This document shows, in pieces, positions 8,427-18,675 of a stretch of DNA of 64,000 nucleotides. The position numbers and the translations under genes were made by a program. The stretch's first letter is position 1. Every line of letters begins with the position of its first letter. Origin of the DNA: AP-15 sp963799085 (lineage in GTDB: Bacteria; Pseudomonadota; Alphaproteobacteria; ATCC43930; CGMCC-115725); contig CAWCWA010000015.1 in the NCBI GenBank assembly GCA_963799085.1, positions 124,001 to 188,000 on the forward strand, read 5' to 3'. A model generated the notes under the pieces. It was not told where the DNA came from. It was given only the letters and a program-made list of their open reading frames with translations, and made no database searches.

Positions 8427-9510
8427 ATGCCCGTGGAGATGATCGGCTGGATCGCGCCGCGGGTCTCGTCCGAGCTGATCCCGCCCTCGGGGCCGCCGTT
8501 CGACGCGGAAATCCTCGCCGAGACGGCGCGCATCCACGAGCGGGCCGGTTTCGACCGCGTGCTGATCGGCTATTTCTCGGAGGCGCCCGACGGGTTCATG
8601 GTCGGCGCGCACGCCGCTTCGGTGACCCGGCGGCTGGGTTTCCCTCTTGGCGCATCGGCCGGGCTTCGTCGCGCCGCCGCTCGCCGCGCGGAAGCTCGCC
8701 ACATTGGACCAGTTGAGCGGCGGGCGGCTCGCGGTGCACATGATCGCCGGCGGCAGCGACGCCGACCAGGCCAAGGACGGCGACTGGACCGACCACGAGA
8801 CGCGTTATCGCCGCGCCGCCGAATACATGGGGCTGCTGCGCCGGGTCTGGACCGAGCCGGCGCCGTTCGACCACGAGGGTGAATTTTACCGTACCCGCAA
8901 CACCTATGCGGAAATCCGCTGCCGGCAGGAGCCGCACATCCCGATCTATGGCGGCGGCGGGTCGGGGGCGGCGATCCGGGCGCTGGCGCCCCACGTCGAC
9001 GTTTTCATGTTGTGGGGCGAGCCGCTGAAGGACACCGCCCTCTTCATGGAGCGCGTGCGGCGCGAGGCGGCGCGTTGCGGCCGCGCCCCGAGATTCAGCC
9101 TCTCGACCCGCCCGATCCTGGTGGCGACCGACGGCGAGGCCTGGGACCGGGCCCGCGCCATTCTCGAAAAGGTGCTGCGCAACCGCGCCGGCGCGCCGGC
9201 CCCGAAGCGCCAGAACGTCGGCTCCGAACGGCTGCTGCGCGCCGCCGCCGAGGCCGAGGTGCACGACACGTGCCTCTGGACGGCGCTTGCCGCCGCGACC
9301 GGCGCGCCGGGAAACTCGACCGCCCTTGTCGGCTCGCCCGAAACCGTCGCGAACGCGCTCCTCGAATACTACAAACTCGGCGCCACGACATTGCTGATCC
9401 GCGGCTACGACCCCCGCCCGGACGCCGTGCAGTACGGCGAGGAACTGATCCCCCGCCTCCGCCAACTGGTCGCCGATTACGACGCCCAGCCCCAACATCC
9501 TACGCGCTGA
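8427..9510 (+). CDS. LLM class flavin-dependent oxidoreductase, SsuD-like
   Basis: The N-terminal 70 residues (IGWIAPRVSSE, DRVLIGYFSEAPDG) and the remainder (LAHRPGFVAPPLAAR, TLDQLSGGRLAVHMIAGG, DHETRYRRAAEYM) lie in two frames. They join at a small indel in the C run near 8646. The restored protein of about 360 residues has the SsuD hallmark TLDQLSGGR and the R-HPDH-region layout of FMNH2-dependent alkanesulfonate monooxygenases. Desulfonation of an organosulfonate is the usual family activity, but no ssu transporter or flavin reductase is adjacent, so the substrate is open. Its 3' end overlaps the convergent glycosyltransferase gene by 11 bp. Confidence 0.85.
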
Positions 9511-11071
9511 TCCGCTCCGACGCAGCGCGCAGGTAGAGCGCCTCCAATGACCGGCACAAGGTCGCGACGTCGCACGCGGAACTCGCTTGCAGATGGCGGC
9601 GCATGCCGGCGCGCAAGGACGCCAACCGAGCAGGCGTATCCGGTGCCGCGGCAAGGGCGATCGCCATGGCTTCGAAGCGAGCCTGGTCGGCGGCGACGAA
9701 TTCGCCAAGCCCGGCGGCCAGCAAGAGCGAACGGCTGGTGCGGCCGGCCCAGCGGTCGCCGTTGCAGGTCAGCACCGGCACGCCCTGCCACAAGGCTTCC
9801 GCGGTCGTCGTACCGCCATTGTAGGGAAAGGTGTCGAGCGCGATGTCGACCCGGTCGTAGGTGCGCAGAAACGCGAGGTGTTCGGCCGTACCTTCCAGGA
9901 TCAGCCGGTCTGCGGTGATCCCGTGGCGCGCGAAACGAGCCAGCAGCGCCTCCCGGTTGGAGGCTTCGTCAAGTGTGCGATTGCGCAACAGCAGGCGGCT
10001 GCTCGGCGCGCCGCGCAGGATCCGCGCATAGGCGGCGATGACCGGCTCGGTCAGCTTGTATGCCGAAGCGAGACTGCCGAAAGTCAGGCGCCCGGCGGCA
10101 AGGCACGGCGGCGGCGTCACCTCGGGCGTCGGATAGAACACCGCGAACGCCAGATAGGTGCCCGGTACCCGAATGACGCGCTCGCAGTAGAACTGTTCCT
10201 CCTCGGGTGGGATCACCGCGGCGTCGCCAACTAGATAATCGATCTCCGGGATGCCGGTCGTGCCGTACATGCCCATCCAGCTCACCTGCACGGGGGCCGG
10301 CCGATAGCGGAACAACGGCAGTCGGCGCTGGCCGCTGTAGCCGTTGAGATCGACCAGCACATCGAGCCCGATCTCGGCGATGTGCGTTGCCAGGACGGCA
10401 TTCGGCACGCCTCTGATCTGCCAGATGCGGTCCTCGGCATGATCGGCGTAGCCGCTCTCGGCCGAGGGGTCGTCGCCGTCCGACAGCAGATGGATCTGAA
10501 AGCGGCCTCGGTCGTGGTTGTTGATGACGCCCCAGACGAATTTCATCCAATTGCGGGCGCCGAAGAAGGCGCTGAGATAGCCGATGCGCAATTTGCGCGC
10601 GGACGGGGCAGCCGCGGCGCCGGAGTCGCGGACGACCGAACCCGCCCAGCGCCGTCGCGCGGCAAGCACCGCGGCATTGTCGCAGCTTCCGGCTCCCGGC
10701 ATGACGCAGGCGATGCCGGCCAGCGCAACCGCCCGGATTTCCGGATCGTCGCTCGCGGCGGCGCGGCGATATTCGACGATTGCGTTATCGGCCTCGCCGA
10801 GCTGAAACAGCGCTTCGGCGAGGTTGCAGCGCGCCCCGTTCGCGTCCGGCCGCAACTCCGTCGCCTGCCGCAACGCGTCGGCCGCCGCGCCGTAGGCTCC
10901 AAGCGCCAGGCTGGCGCAGCCGAGGCCGTACCACGCCTGGTATAGCCACGGATCGCCCGCCAGCGCATTGCGGTAGGCCTCGACCGCCGCTGCGTGATGC
11001 TTGTCGATATGCAGCGCATCGGCGCGATGCAACTCGCCAGAAGGGTCGGAAGAGTTTTTTCCGACACTCAT
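9500..11071 (-). CDS. TPR-containing GT41 (SPINDLY/OGT-type) glycosyltransferase
   Basis: This is a 523-residue protein. Residues 10-130 hold two to three tetratricopeptide repeats (HHAAAVEAYRNALAGDPW, YGAAADALRQATELRPD, GEADNAIVEYRRAA). The catalytic region begins at LRIGYLSAFF and contains VDLNGYSGQRRLPLFRYRPAPVQ in two parts, GTTGIPEIDYLV and the donor-binding DTFPYNGGTTTAEALWQGVP. This matches bacterial GT41 enzymes that move a sugar (GlcNAc or fucose) to Ser/Thr or another acceptor. The ATG overlaps the stop of the upstream dioxygenase-like gene (ATGA), so the two are translationally coupled. The acceptor is unknown. Confidence 0.88.
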   Translation of the reverse strand: MSVGKNSSDPSGELHRADALHIDKHHAAAVEAYRNALAGDPWLYQAWYGLGCASLALGAYGAAADALRQATELRPDANGARCNLAEALFQLGEADNAIVEYRRAAASDDPEIRAVALAGIACVMPGAGSCDNAAVLAARRRWAGSVVRDSGAAAAPSARKLRIGYLSAFFGARNWMKFVWGVINNHDRGRFQIHLLSDGDDPSAESGYADHAEDRIWQIRGVPNAVLATHIAEIGLDVLVDLNGYSGQRRLPLFRYRPAPVQVSWMGMYGTTGIPEIDYLVGDAAVIPPEEEQFYCERVIRVPGTYLAFAVFYPTPEVTPPPCLAAGRLTFGSLASAYKLTEPVIAAYARILRGAPSSRLLLRNRTLDEASNREALLARFARHGITADRLILEGTAEHLAFLRTYDRVDIALDTFPYNGGTTTAEALWQGVPVLTCNGDRWAGRTSRSLLLAAGLGEFVAADQARFEAMAIALAAAPDTPARLASLRAGMRRHLQASSACDVATLCRSLEALYLRAASERISA

Positions 11072-12156
11072 CCGGCCATGCGGGCGAATTCCGGGCTCGG
11101 TTGGAGCGGACGGTAGGTGTCGACGCCGACACTCCAGCCGGTGCGGCGCTGGCCGGGCTGGCGCTTTTTCTGGAATTGGGCGCGGGTGGCCTCGTCGGCG
11201 CCGTGCAGGATGCCCTGCGGCGTGTGCCGGAATAGCCCCGGACGGCGGCCCGAGGGATCGTCGTCGGCATGGTTCAGCATGACCTCGTCCATGTCGATGT
11301 TGCGGTGGTAGGAGGGCAGTTCCTCGGCGTTCAGATCCGACACCGCGACCTGCGGCACGAAGGAGAGGATCGCGACCCCCGGCGCCTCGAACGTCGCCCA
11401 TGACGACGGCGCCAGATGGATGCGGTCCGACATGATCGGCAGGATCGCCCGGATGTTGAGCTTGAACGGGAAGAGGTCGCCCTTCCACCCGGCCACCTTC
11501 AACGGATCGTTCTTGTAGAAGATCGAGCTGTGACCGCCTTCATGGCGCAGCCGCACCTCGTACTCCCGCTCGGCCGGCCAGCCGTAATCGGCGACATCGG
11601 GCACCTCCAGCATCGTCGGGTCGATCGGCGTATGGCGACCGACATTCTCGTGCTCGGCCATGCCGATCGGACCCGGCGTCTCGACGACGAGCAGGACATG
11701 GTCGCGGTCGTCGGGCATCTGGCGGAACGTCGTACCCTTCGGCAAATGGATGTAGTCGCCGGGCTCGTAAGCGATCGGCCCGAACTCGGTGGCGACGGTC
11801 CCGGTCCCGCGATGCACGAAATAGAGGAGGTCGCCCGCCATGTCGCGGTAGCGGTAGGGCATCGCCTGCCGACGCCGGCTGATGGCGACCGCGACATCTT
11901 CGTTCGCCAGCATGACCTGCCAATCGCCGCGCGGGTCGGTCGCGTCGGACGACACGACATCGGCGCTGTCGACCGCGCGCGAGCGGTAATCGCCCTCGAC
12001 CCGCAGAACCTCGTTCGGCCCGTCGGTGCGATAGATCATCGCCACCGGGCCCTGAAAACCGTGGCGGGAGAGATGCTCCTCGCGCAACTCGCCGAGCCCG
12101 ACCCGCGCCTGACGCACAAAGCGGCCGCGGGTGAAATGGATCCATGAACGCATCAT
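11068..12156 (-). CDS. Homogentisate 1,2-dioxygenase family protein
   Basis: The ATG at 12156 is served by GGGAGGC. The 362-residue protein begins MRSWIHFTRGRFVRQA and has two cupin-like halves: YFVHRGTGTVATEFGPIAYEPGDYIHLPKG in the first and FVPQVAVSDLNAEE in the second. The iron-binding pattern of homogentisate dioxygenases is visible as YHRN..DMDEV (His and Glu ligands) and, later, TPQGILHG (second His). The family opens the ring of homogentisate with oxygen in Tyr/Phe breakdown. No fumarylacetoacetase or maleylacetoacetate isomerase is nearby, so a different substrate is plausible. It is coupled to a GT41 glycosyltransferase. Confidence 0.75.
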   Translation of the reverse strand: MMRSWIHFTRGRFVRQARVGLGELREEHLSRHGFQGPVAMIYRTDGPNEVLRVEGDYRSRAVDSADVVSSDATDPRGDWQVMLANEDVAVAISRRRQAMPYRYRDMAGDLLYFVHRGTGTVATEFGPIAYEPGDYIHLPKGTTFRQMPDDRDHVLLVVETPGPIGMAEHENVGRHTPIDPTMLEVPDVADYGWPAEREYEVRLRHEGGHSSIFYKNDPLKVAGWKGDLFPFKLNIRAILPIMSDRIHLAPSSWATFEAPGVAILSFVPQVAVSDLNAEELPSYHRNIDMDEVMLNHADDDPSGRRPGLFRHTPQGILHGADEATRAQFQKKRQPGQRRTGWSVGVDTYRPLQPSPEFARMAG

Positions 12157-12317
12157 TTGAGTGCCTCCCGAGAATTCCGCTGCTCACCGGCTATGTTATC
12201 GCAATTGCCGCCAGCGAGTCCGCACCGCCGTTTTTGTCATAAAACGGCAATAAATGTCTTGATCGCTGGGCGGGAGCGGGCTGACATCGCGCCCGCGGCA
12301 AGGAAAGGTCGGACGCG

Positions 12318-13535
12318 TTGTCCCAGGTCACGGCGGCGGTTGCTGGGTTTGTCGGAAGTGCCGAACGCAAGACGATGGCGGTCACCTGCGGCGCGCATGC
12401 GCTGCATGACGGCTATACCGACCTCCTCTATGTGCTGCTGCCGCTGTGGCAAGCCGAATTCGGTTTGGGCTATGCCGAGATCGGGCTGTTGCGGGCGCTC
12501 TATACCGGGTCGATGGCCGGGCTGCAGGTACCGGCCGGGATGTTGGCCGACCGCATCGGCGGCCCGCTCTTACTGGCGCTCGGCACGGCGCTTGCCGGGG
12601 CGGGCTACCTGATCGCCGGGGTCAGCGCCGGCTTTCCACTGCTGGTCGCGGCGCTCATTGTCGGCGGGATCGGGTCGAGCGTGCAGCACCCGATCGCCTC
12701 CAGCCTTGTCGCCCGCGCCTTCGAAGGCCAGCGTTCGCGCGGCGCGCTCGCCAGCTACAATTTCTCGGGCGACCTCGGCAAGATGGCGCTGCCGGCCGCG
12801 ACAGCCGGGCTCGTCAGCCTAATGGCCTGGCGCTCGGCGACGCTGGCGCTGGGGCTCCTCGGAATCGCCGCCGCATTCGCGATCCTGTTCTCGCGGCTGA
12901 CGCCCGAGGACAAGATCGAGATCCAACCGCACGCTGCCAAATCCCCAGCCGCCACCCCAGGCGACGGCCGTGGTTTTCCGCTGCTCCTGGCGATCGGCGT
13001 CATCGACAGCGCGACCCGGATGGGCTTTCTGACCTTTCTGCCGTTCCTGCTGCGCGGCAAGGGCGCGGACCTGCCGATGATCGGCATCGCCTTGACCCTG
13101 GTATTTGCCGGCGGCGCCGCGGGCAAGCTCGTCTGCGGCTTTCTTGGCGCGCGCATCGGCGTGATCCCGGCGGTGTTTCTGACCGAGGGGCTGACGGCGC
13201 TCGGCATTGTCCTGCTGCTGCCATTGCCATTGATAGCGGCGCTCGCGGTGCTGCCGCTGATCGGGGTCGCGCTCAACGGCACCTCCTCGGTGCTCTACGG
13301 CACCGTCCCCGAACTCGTGGCGCCCGAGAAGCGGCATCGCGCCTTCAGCATCTTCTACACCGGGACGATCGGCGGTGGCGCACTGGCTCCCGTGCTTTAC
13401 GGGTTGGTGAGTGACGCCCTCGGCGTATCGACGATGATGCTGCTGGTCGCCGCCTTCGTGTTCGCGACATTGCCGCTCGCCTGGGCGTTGCGCCCGGCAT
13501 TGCGGCGGGTGGACATGGCCGGCGCGACGCGCTAG
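12318..13535 (+). CDS. MFS transporter, fosmidomycin-resistance-like
   Basis: This is a 12-helix major facilitator of about 405 residues. The first half contains HALHDGYTDLLYVLLPLW and PAGMLADRIGG (the A-like loop motif), and the second half starts near LLLAIGVIDSATRMGFLTF. The opening HALHDG and short loops resemble the Fsr/FsmR branch of drug or metabolite exporters. A TTG at 12318 with AAGGAAAGG upstream is the likely start; the ATG at 12375 (MAVTCGAHALHDG) is a shorter alternative. No regulator gene is adjacent. The substrate is unknown. Confidence 0.82.
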   Translation: MSQVTAAVAGFVGSAERKTMAVTCGAHALHDGYTDLLYVLLPLWQAEFGLGYAEIGLLRALYTGSMAGLQVPAGMLADRIGGPLLLALGTALAGAGYLIAGVSAGFPLLVAALIVGGIGSSVQHPIASSLVARAFEGQRSRGALASYNFSGDLGKMALPAATAGLVSLMAWRSATLALGLLGIAAAFAILFSRLTPEDKIEIQPHAAKSPAATPGDGRGFPLLLAIGVIDSATRMGFLTFLPFLLRGKGADLPMIGIALTLVFAGGAAGKLVCGFLGARIGVIPAVFLTEGLTALGIVLLLPLPLIAALAVLPLIGVALNGTSSVLYGTVPELVAPEKRHRAFSIFYTGTIGGGALAPVLYGLVSDALGVSTMMLLVAAFVFATLPLAWALRPALRRVDMAGATR

Positions 13536-13569
13536 GTTCGTCTCGAACGAACCAGGAACGGAGAGCGGC

Positions 13570-13866
13570 ATGACCAGGGCGTCGTTGCGGGCGCGGCGCG
13601 AGGCGGAACAGCATTTCCCGGTGCGGGTGCGGATCGCAGCACCGCCCGAGGGGCTAGGCCGGCAGTTCGAGATCATGCAGGCCTGGCTCGACCAGACCTG
13701 CGGCGCCGACGGCTGGGCAACAGCGCCGGCCGGGCTCGTCGGCGTCGTCAACGATGCGATCGCGTTCTATTTCGCTGACGCCGCCTTCGCGCACGCCTTC
13801 GTCGCGCGCTTCTGCTGCGGTTACCGCATCGAGACGATCGAGGGGATCCTTCGCGTTGCGCAATGA
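13570..13866 (+). CDS. Hypothetical protein, 98 residues
   Basis: The ATG at 13570 lies 35 bp after the MFS stop with GGAG upstream. The product is soluble, with a basic N-terminus (RASLRARREAEQHFPVRV) and a middle containing GLGRQFEIMQAWLDQTCGADGW. The end FVARFCCGYRIETIEGIL has two adjacent Cys. Codon use matches the neighbours and the frame is intact, so it is likely a real gene co-transcribed with the MFS carrier. I do not recognise a family. Confidence 0.6.
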   Translation: MTRASLRARREAEQHFPVRVRIAAPPEGLGRQFEIMQAWLDQTCGADGWATAPAGLVGVVNDAIAFYFADAAFAHAFVARFCCGYRIETIEGILRVAQ

Positions 13867-13924
13867 GGCGCCGCAGCCGCGCCGCGCGGCCGCGTTTCAC
13901 AAGACGCCGTAACCGGCCATATCG

Positions 13925-14680
13925 GTGCCGCTCGTTGATTGGGCCGCGCTGGCGGCGACCACCTTCATCGCGGCACTCCTCTACTCGGTCAGCGGCTTCG
14001 GCTTCGCGGTGCTCGCCGCACCGCTCTACCTCCTGGTGATCGAGCCGGCGCACGCGGTCCAGCTGATCATCATCCTCTCGACGGCGCTGTCGCTGACCGT
14101 CGTGCCCGGGTTGTGGCGCATGGTGGCGCCGCGGCTGCTGGCGCGCTTGGCGTTCGGCAGCCTCGCCGGCCTGCCGCTCGGCCTCTGGGCGTTTCGCGCG
14201 ACCGATCCGCTCGTCGTCCGGGTGGCGATCGGCGTGACGATCCTCGCCTTCGCCCTCTTGATGGCGGCGGCGCAAGCCCGCGGGGAGCGTGCATGGGCGC
14301 CATTGCCGATGCGTCCCGGCTTCGATTTTGCCGCCGGCGTTTGCTCGGGCGTGGCGACCGCGCTCTCCGGAATGGCCGGGCCGCCGATCCTGATCTATCT
14401 GCTGCTCGCCGGCGCGCCGCCGCAGACGGTCCGCGCGACCTTGCTGGCGTATTTCGCGCTTGCCTACAGCGCGAGCCTGGCGACCCACGCGGCAGGGGTC
14501 GGAATCCCTGGGCGGACCTGGCTCGCCGCGGTGGTGCTGTTGCCGTTCGCCGTCGTCGGGGGCGTCGCCGGCCGGCCGATCGGCGACCGCATTGGCGCGC
14601 GGACGTTCCGCCTGCTGGCGACCGCGATCCTCGCCACGGCCGGGCTCTATACGCTCGCAGCTGCTGCCGGACTAAGCTAA
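13925..14680 (+). CDS. Sulfite exporter TauE/SafE family (TSUP) permease
   Basis: From a GTG at 13925 runs a 251-residue membrane protein with about eight helices arranged as two repeats. The first opens with LLYSVSGFGFAVLAAPLYLL and the second with DFAAGVCSGVATALSGMAGPPILIYLL, the paired G-F/G-x-SG and GMAGPP motifs of the TSUP family. These carriers move sulfite, sulfonates or other small anions across the inner membrane. It stands after the MFS and hypothetical genes on the same strand, with short gaps. The ligand is not deducible. Confidence 0.85.
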   Translation: MPLVDWAALAATTFIAALLYSVSGFGFAVLAAPLYLLVIEPAHAVQLIIILSTALSLTVVPGLWRMVAPRLLARLAFGSLAGLPLGLWAFRATDPLVVRVAIGVTILAFALLMAAAQARGERAWAPLPMRPGFDFAAGVCSGVATALSGMAGPPILIYLLLAGAPPQTVRATLLAYFALAYSASLATHAAGVGIPGRTWLAAVVLLPFAVVGGVAGRPIGDRIGARTFRLLATAILATAGLYTLAAAAGLS

Positions 14681-14872
14681 AGCCGTGACGGCCGAGCCAA
14701 AGCGGGCTATGATTTTAGAGCGCGAAAGCGCGGCGGTTTCGCCAGCATCGCGAGCGCGGGTGAGACGATGATCGGCCCTCCGGGATTGCCTAAATATGGA
14801 CGCCGGGTGTTCAGCTTTGCCGCTCCCGGGCGAAAGCAAGAACGGCTGTCCGGGCGCCAAGGTTGGAAATGG

Positions 14873-15037
14873 GTGACTGCGCTGTATCTCGCAGGCGTCC
14901 TTGCGCATTTCAGCCATCACATGGCCGCCGACCTCTCCGGCGAGAGCGCCGCCTCGGTGGCGCAGGCGCTGACCCGCGCCCCACTCTGCCTGATCTGGCC
15001 GGCCGACCTGATCGGCACCCTGATCGCCCTCAGCTGA
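14873..15037 (+). CDS. Small hypothetical membrane-associated protein
   Basis: A GTG at 14873 would give a 54-residue peptide: a single hydrophobic helix (TALYLAGVLAHFSHHMAAD) and then a segment ending in ALTRAPLCLIWPADLIGTL. The frame also reaches back to an ATG at 14768, but that extension looks non-coding in composition. The hydrophobic core and conserved-looking APLCLIWPADL phrase suggest a real short protein. Similar one-helix proteins exist in alphaproteobacteria as far as I recall, with unknown function. Confidence 0.4.
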   Translation: MTALYLAGVLAHFSHHMAADLSGESAASVAQALTRAPLCLIWPADLIGTLIALS

Positions 15038-15221
15038 CCGGCCGCGGCGGCCGCTGCGCCTTGTGCGACCGAACGGCAAGGGACGCCGACCGTCTTGCCG
15101 CATCGGGCGCGGGCAGTCAGGATAGGCGTGAACTCTCGCGACCGAGCGTGGGCGCCGATCGAGGATCAACCCGCCGCCCGTCGCCGCTAACTTCGGACAT
15201 GACCATGCTTCCCCGTCGCTG

Positions 15222-16181
15222 ATGGATCTCGCCGTCGCAATCGAGAATTTTGCCCAGGCGCTGGTTGCCGGCATCCTGGTCGGCGCCGTCTACGGCCTGA
15301 TGTGCGTCGGGCTCGGGCTGATCTTCGGTGTGATGCGCGTCATCAATTTCGCCCAAGGCGATTTCCTGATGCTGGGCATGTATTTCAGCCTCTACGCCGT
15401 GACCGGCCTCGGCATCGGCGCATTGCTCGGCGCCGATGCGGCCTCGATCGTGGCGGCATTGCTGGCGGGGCCGGTATTGTTCGTCGGCGGCTGGGTGCTG
15501 CACCGGTTATTGATCTCGCGGGTCACCGGCACGCGGGCGGCGGCGAGCGAGAGCGGCGGCCACAATTCGCAGCTGATCCTGACCCTCGGCATCGCGCTGA
15601 TCCTGGAAAACGGCGGACTGATCGCCTTCGGCTCGACGCCGCAGGTGGTGCGCACCTCGCTCGCCGCCAGCGCCTGGCAGGTGCCGCTCCTCTATGACGA
15701 CTTCAGCGCCGTCTTCGTCAACAAGGCGCGCGGGCTCGCCTTCCTCGTCTCGATCCTGGTCGGCGGCGCCCTCTACTGGTTCATCAGCCGGGCGCGGTTC
15801 GGCAAGGCCTTGCGCGCCGCCGCCGACAACCCCGAGGCGGCCGTCTATATGGGGATCGACGTCGACCGGGCGCACGGTGCGGCCTTCGGCATCGGCACCG
15901 GCATCACCGCGATCGCCGGCGGGCTCGTCGCCACCTATTACCCGTTCCAGCCCTATGTCGGGTTCGATTTCGTCATCATCATGTACGCCGGCGTCGTGCT
16001 CGGCGGCATGGGCAGCATCCTCGGCGCCTTCTGGGGCGGCATGACGATCGGCCTGGTGCAGCAGCTCTCGACCCTGGTGCTGCCGTTGCAGTTGCAGAAC
16101 GCCACGATCTTCGTGGTCTTCCTCTTGGTCGTGCAGTTGCGCCCGCAGGGCCTCTTCGGCCGCAGCGTCGAGCGGACCTGA
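15222..16181 (+). CDS. livH: Branched-chain amino acid ABC transporter permease (LivH type)
   Basis: This 319-residue inner-membrane permease has the LivH signature opening (LVAGILVGAVYGLMCVGLGLIFGVMRVINFAQGDF in consecutive parts) and eight or so helices. The late EAA-like loop contains ALRAAADNPEAAVYMGID, and the end reads RPQGLFG. It pairs with LivM to form the channel of a HAAT-family importer. The next gene begins four bases after its stop. Family members carry Leu/Ile/Val, but many paralogues import amides, urea or aromatic acids; the ligand depends on the binding protein further down. No clear ribosome binding site precedes the ATG. Confidence 0.92.
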   Translation: MDLAVAIENFAQALVAGILVGAVYGLMCVGLGLIFGVMRVINFAQGDFLMLGMYFSLYAVTGLGIGALLGADAASIVAALLAGPVLFVGGWVLHRLLISRVTGTRAAASESGGHNSQLILTLGIALILENGGLIAFGSTPQVVRTSLAASAWQVPLLYDDFSAVFVNKARGLAFLVSILVGGALYWFISRARFGKALRAAADNPEAAVYMGIDVDRAHGAAFGIGTGITAIAGGLVATYYPFQPYVGFDFVIIMYAGVVLGGMGSILGAFWGGMTIGLVQQLSTLVLPLQLQNATIFVVFLLVVQLRPQGLFGRSVERT

Positions 16182-16185
16182 GGAC

Positions 16186-17941
16186 ATGGGCGGGACGCGC
16201 AGGAGCCTCTTGCGGCCGCTCGCGGTAATCGCGGCAGTGGCGGCCGTCTGGCTCTTGCTCGGCATGACCGTGCGCGATTCCTACTACCAGCTGATGCTGA
16301 CCCTGGTGCCGATCTGGGCGGTGCTGGGCCTGTCGTGGAACATCCTAAGCGGCTACACCGGCCTCGTCTCATTCGGCCACGCCTCGTTCTTCGGACTGGG
16401 CGCCTACACCGTGACCCTGGCATTGGTCATATTCGACATCACACCCTGGTTCGGTATTCCGCTCGGCATGATCGTCGGCGGCGGCGCCGCAATCATCATC
16501 GGCTATCCGACTTTTCGTCTGCGCGGCCACTACTTCGCGCTGGCGATGCTGGCCTATCCGCTGGCGCTCCTCTACGTCTTCGAATGGCTGGGCTACCAGG
16601 AAGTGCCGCTGCCGATGAAGCGCGCCGCCCCCGGCTGGTACATGCAATTCACCGATTACCGCGCCTATGTCGCGATCGCGGTCGCGATGCTGGTCCTGGC
16701 GCTGCTTGTGTCGCTGGCGATCGAGCGCACGCGCTTCGGCATGTCGCTGCTCGCGATCAAGCAGAACGAACCCGCGGCCGAGGCGGCGGGCATCGATACG
16801 TTGCGCTGGAAGATGCGCGCGATCGTGTTGAGTGGCGCGCTCGCCGCGGCGGCGGGCGGGCTCTACGCGGTGGTGTTGCTGGTCGTGACCCCAGAGAGCG
16901 TCTTTGGCGTATTGACCTCGGCGCAGGCCCTGATCGTCGCGCTCTTCGGCGGCGTCGCCACGATGTGGGGGCCGGTCATCGGCGCCGCGATCCTGGTGCC
17001 GCTCAGCGAAACATTGCAGGCGCATCTCGGCAACATCATCCCTGGCATCCAGGGTGTCGTGTACGGCCTTGCGATCATTCTGGTCATCCTGCTGGCGCCC
17101 GAGGGCATTTACTGGAAGGTGCGCGACCGGCTTGCGCGGCGGGAGCCGCCCGCGACCCCGGCGGCGTCCGGAACGAGGATGGAGCCTGCCCTCCGCCGCC
17201 CCGTTTCGGCCGCTTCCGGCGCGATCCTGATCGTGGACGGCCTGTCGAAATCCTTCGGCGGGCTTCGCGCCGTGCACGATGTGGGGTTCGCGGTCGAGCG
17301 CGGCGGCATCCTCGGCATCATCGGGCCAAACGGCGCGGGCAAGACCACCCTCTTCAATCTGCTGAACGGGTTTCTCGCCCCCGACCACGGCCGGATGGTG
17401 TTCGACGGCCACGATCTCGTCGGGCTCAAGCCGAACCGGGTCTGCCGCCTCGGCATCGGCCGCACCTTTCAGATCATGCGCCCGTTCGCCCGCATGTCGC
17501 TGTTGCAGAACGCGCTGGTCGGCGCCTATGTCGCCGAGCGCACCGACGCCGCGGCGTTGATGGCGGCCCGCACTGCCCTCGACCGGGTCGGGCTGACCGG
17601 CCGCGCCGATGTCCTCGCCGGGGGTGTGACGACCAAGGAACTGCGCCTGATGGAATTGGCGAGAGCGCTTGCCGCCCGGCCGCGGCTGCTGTTGCTCGAC
17701 GAGCCTTTGGCCGGGCTCGGCGGCGGCGAGACCGAGGACCTTCTGGCGGTGATCCGGCTGCTCGCCGAGGAAGGCGTGACGATCGTCATCATCGAGCATA
17801 CGATGCAGGCGATGGTGCGGCTCGTCGATCGGCTCATTGTCCTCGATCACGGCCAGGTGATCGCCGCCGACCGCCCCGATGCGGTGACGCGGGACGAACG
17901 GGTGATCGAGGCCTATCTCGGCAGCAAATGGATGGGGCGGC

Positions 17942-17955
<14 letters not shown>
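16186..17955 (+). CDS. Fused LivM permease-LivG ATPase of the Liv ABC importer
   Basis: This is one 589-residue chain. Residues 1-320 form the LivM permease (WNILSGYTGLVSFGHASFFGLGAY at the third helix pair, IKQNEPAAEAAGID in the coupling loop, ending APEGIYWKVRDR). A 25-residue linker follows, then a LivG ATPase with Walker A GPNGAGKTT, Q-loop FQIMRPF and Walker B LLLLDEP. Between them the signature segment reads GGVTTKELRLMELARAL instead of the usual LSGGQ. The fusion is in one frame without breaks. It should sit in the inner membrane with the ATPase in the cytosol. Confidence 0.92.
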
Positions 17956-18649
<694 letters not shown>

Positions 18650-18675
18650 GGCAACCAATTGAGGGAGGAAGTGTG

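Noticed and set aside
16369..17850. Open frame of 493 codons antisense to the LivM-LivG fusion
   Set aside because: It is a composition artefact of a GC-rich gene; the sense strand has complete ABC motifs.
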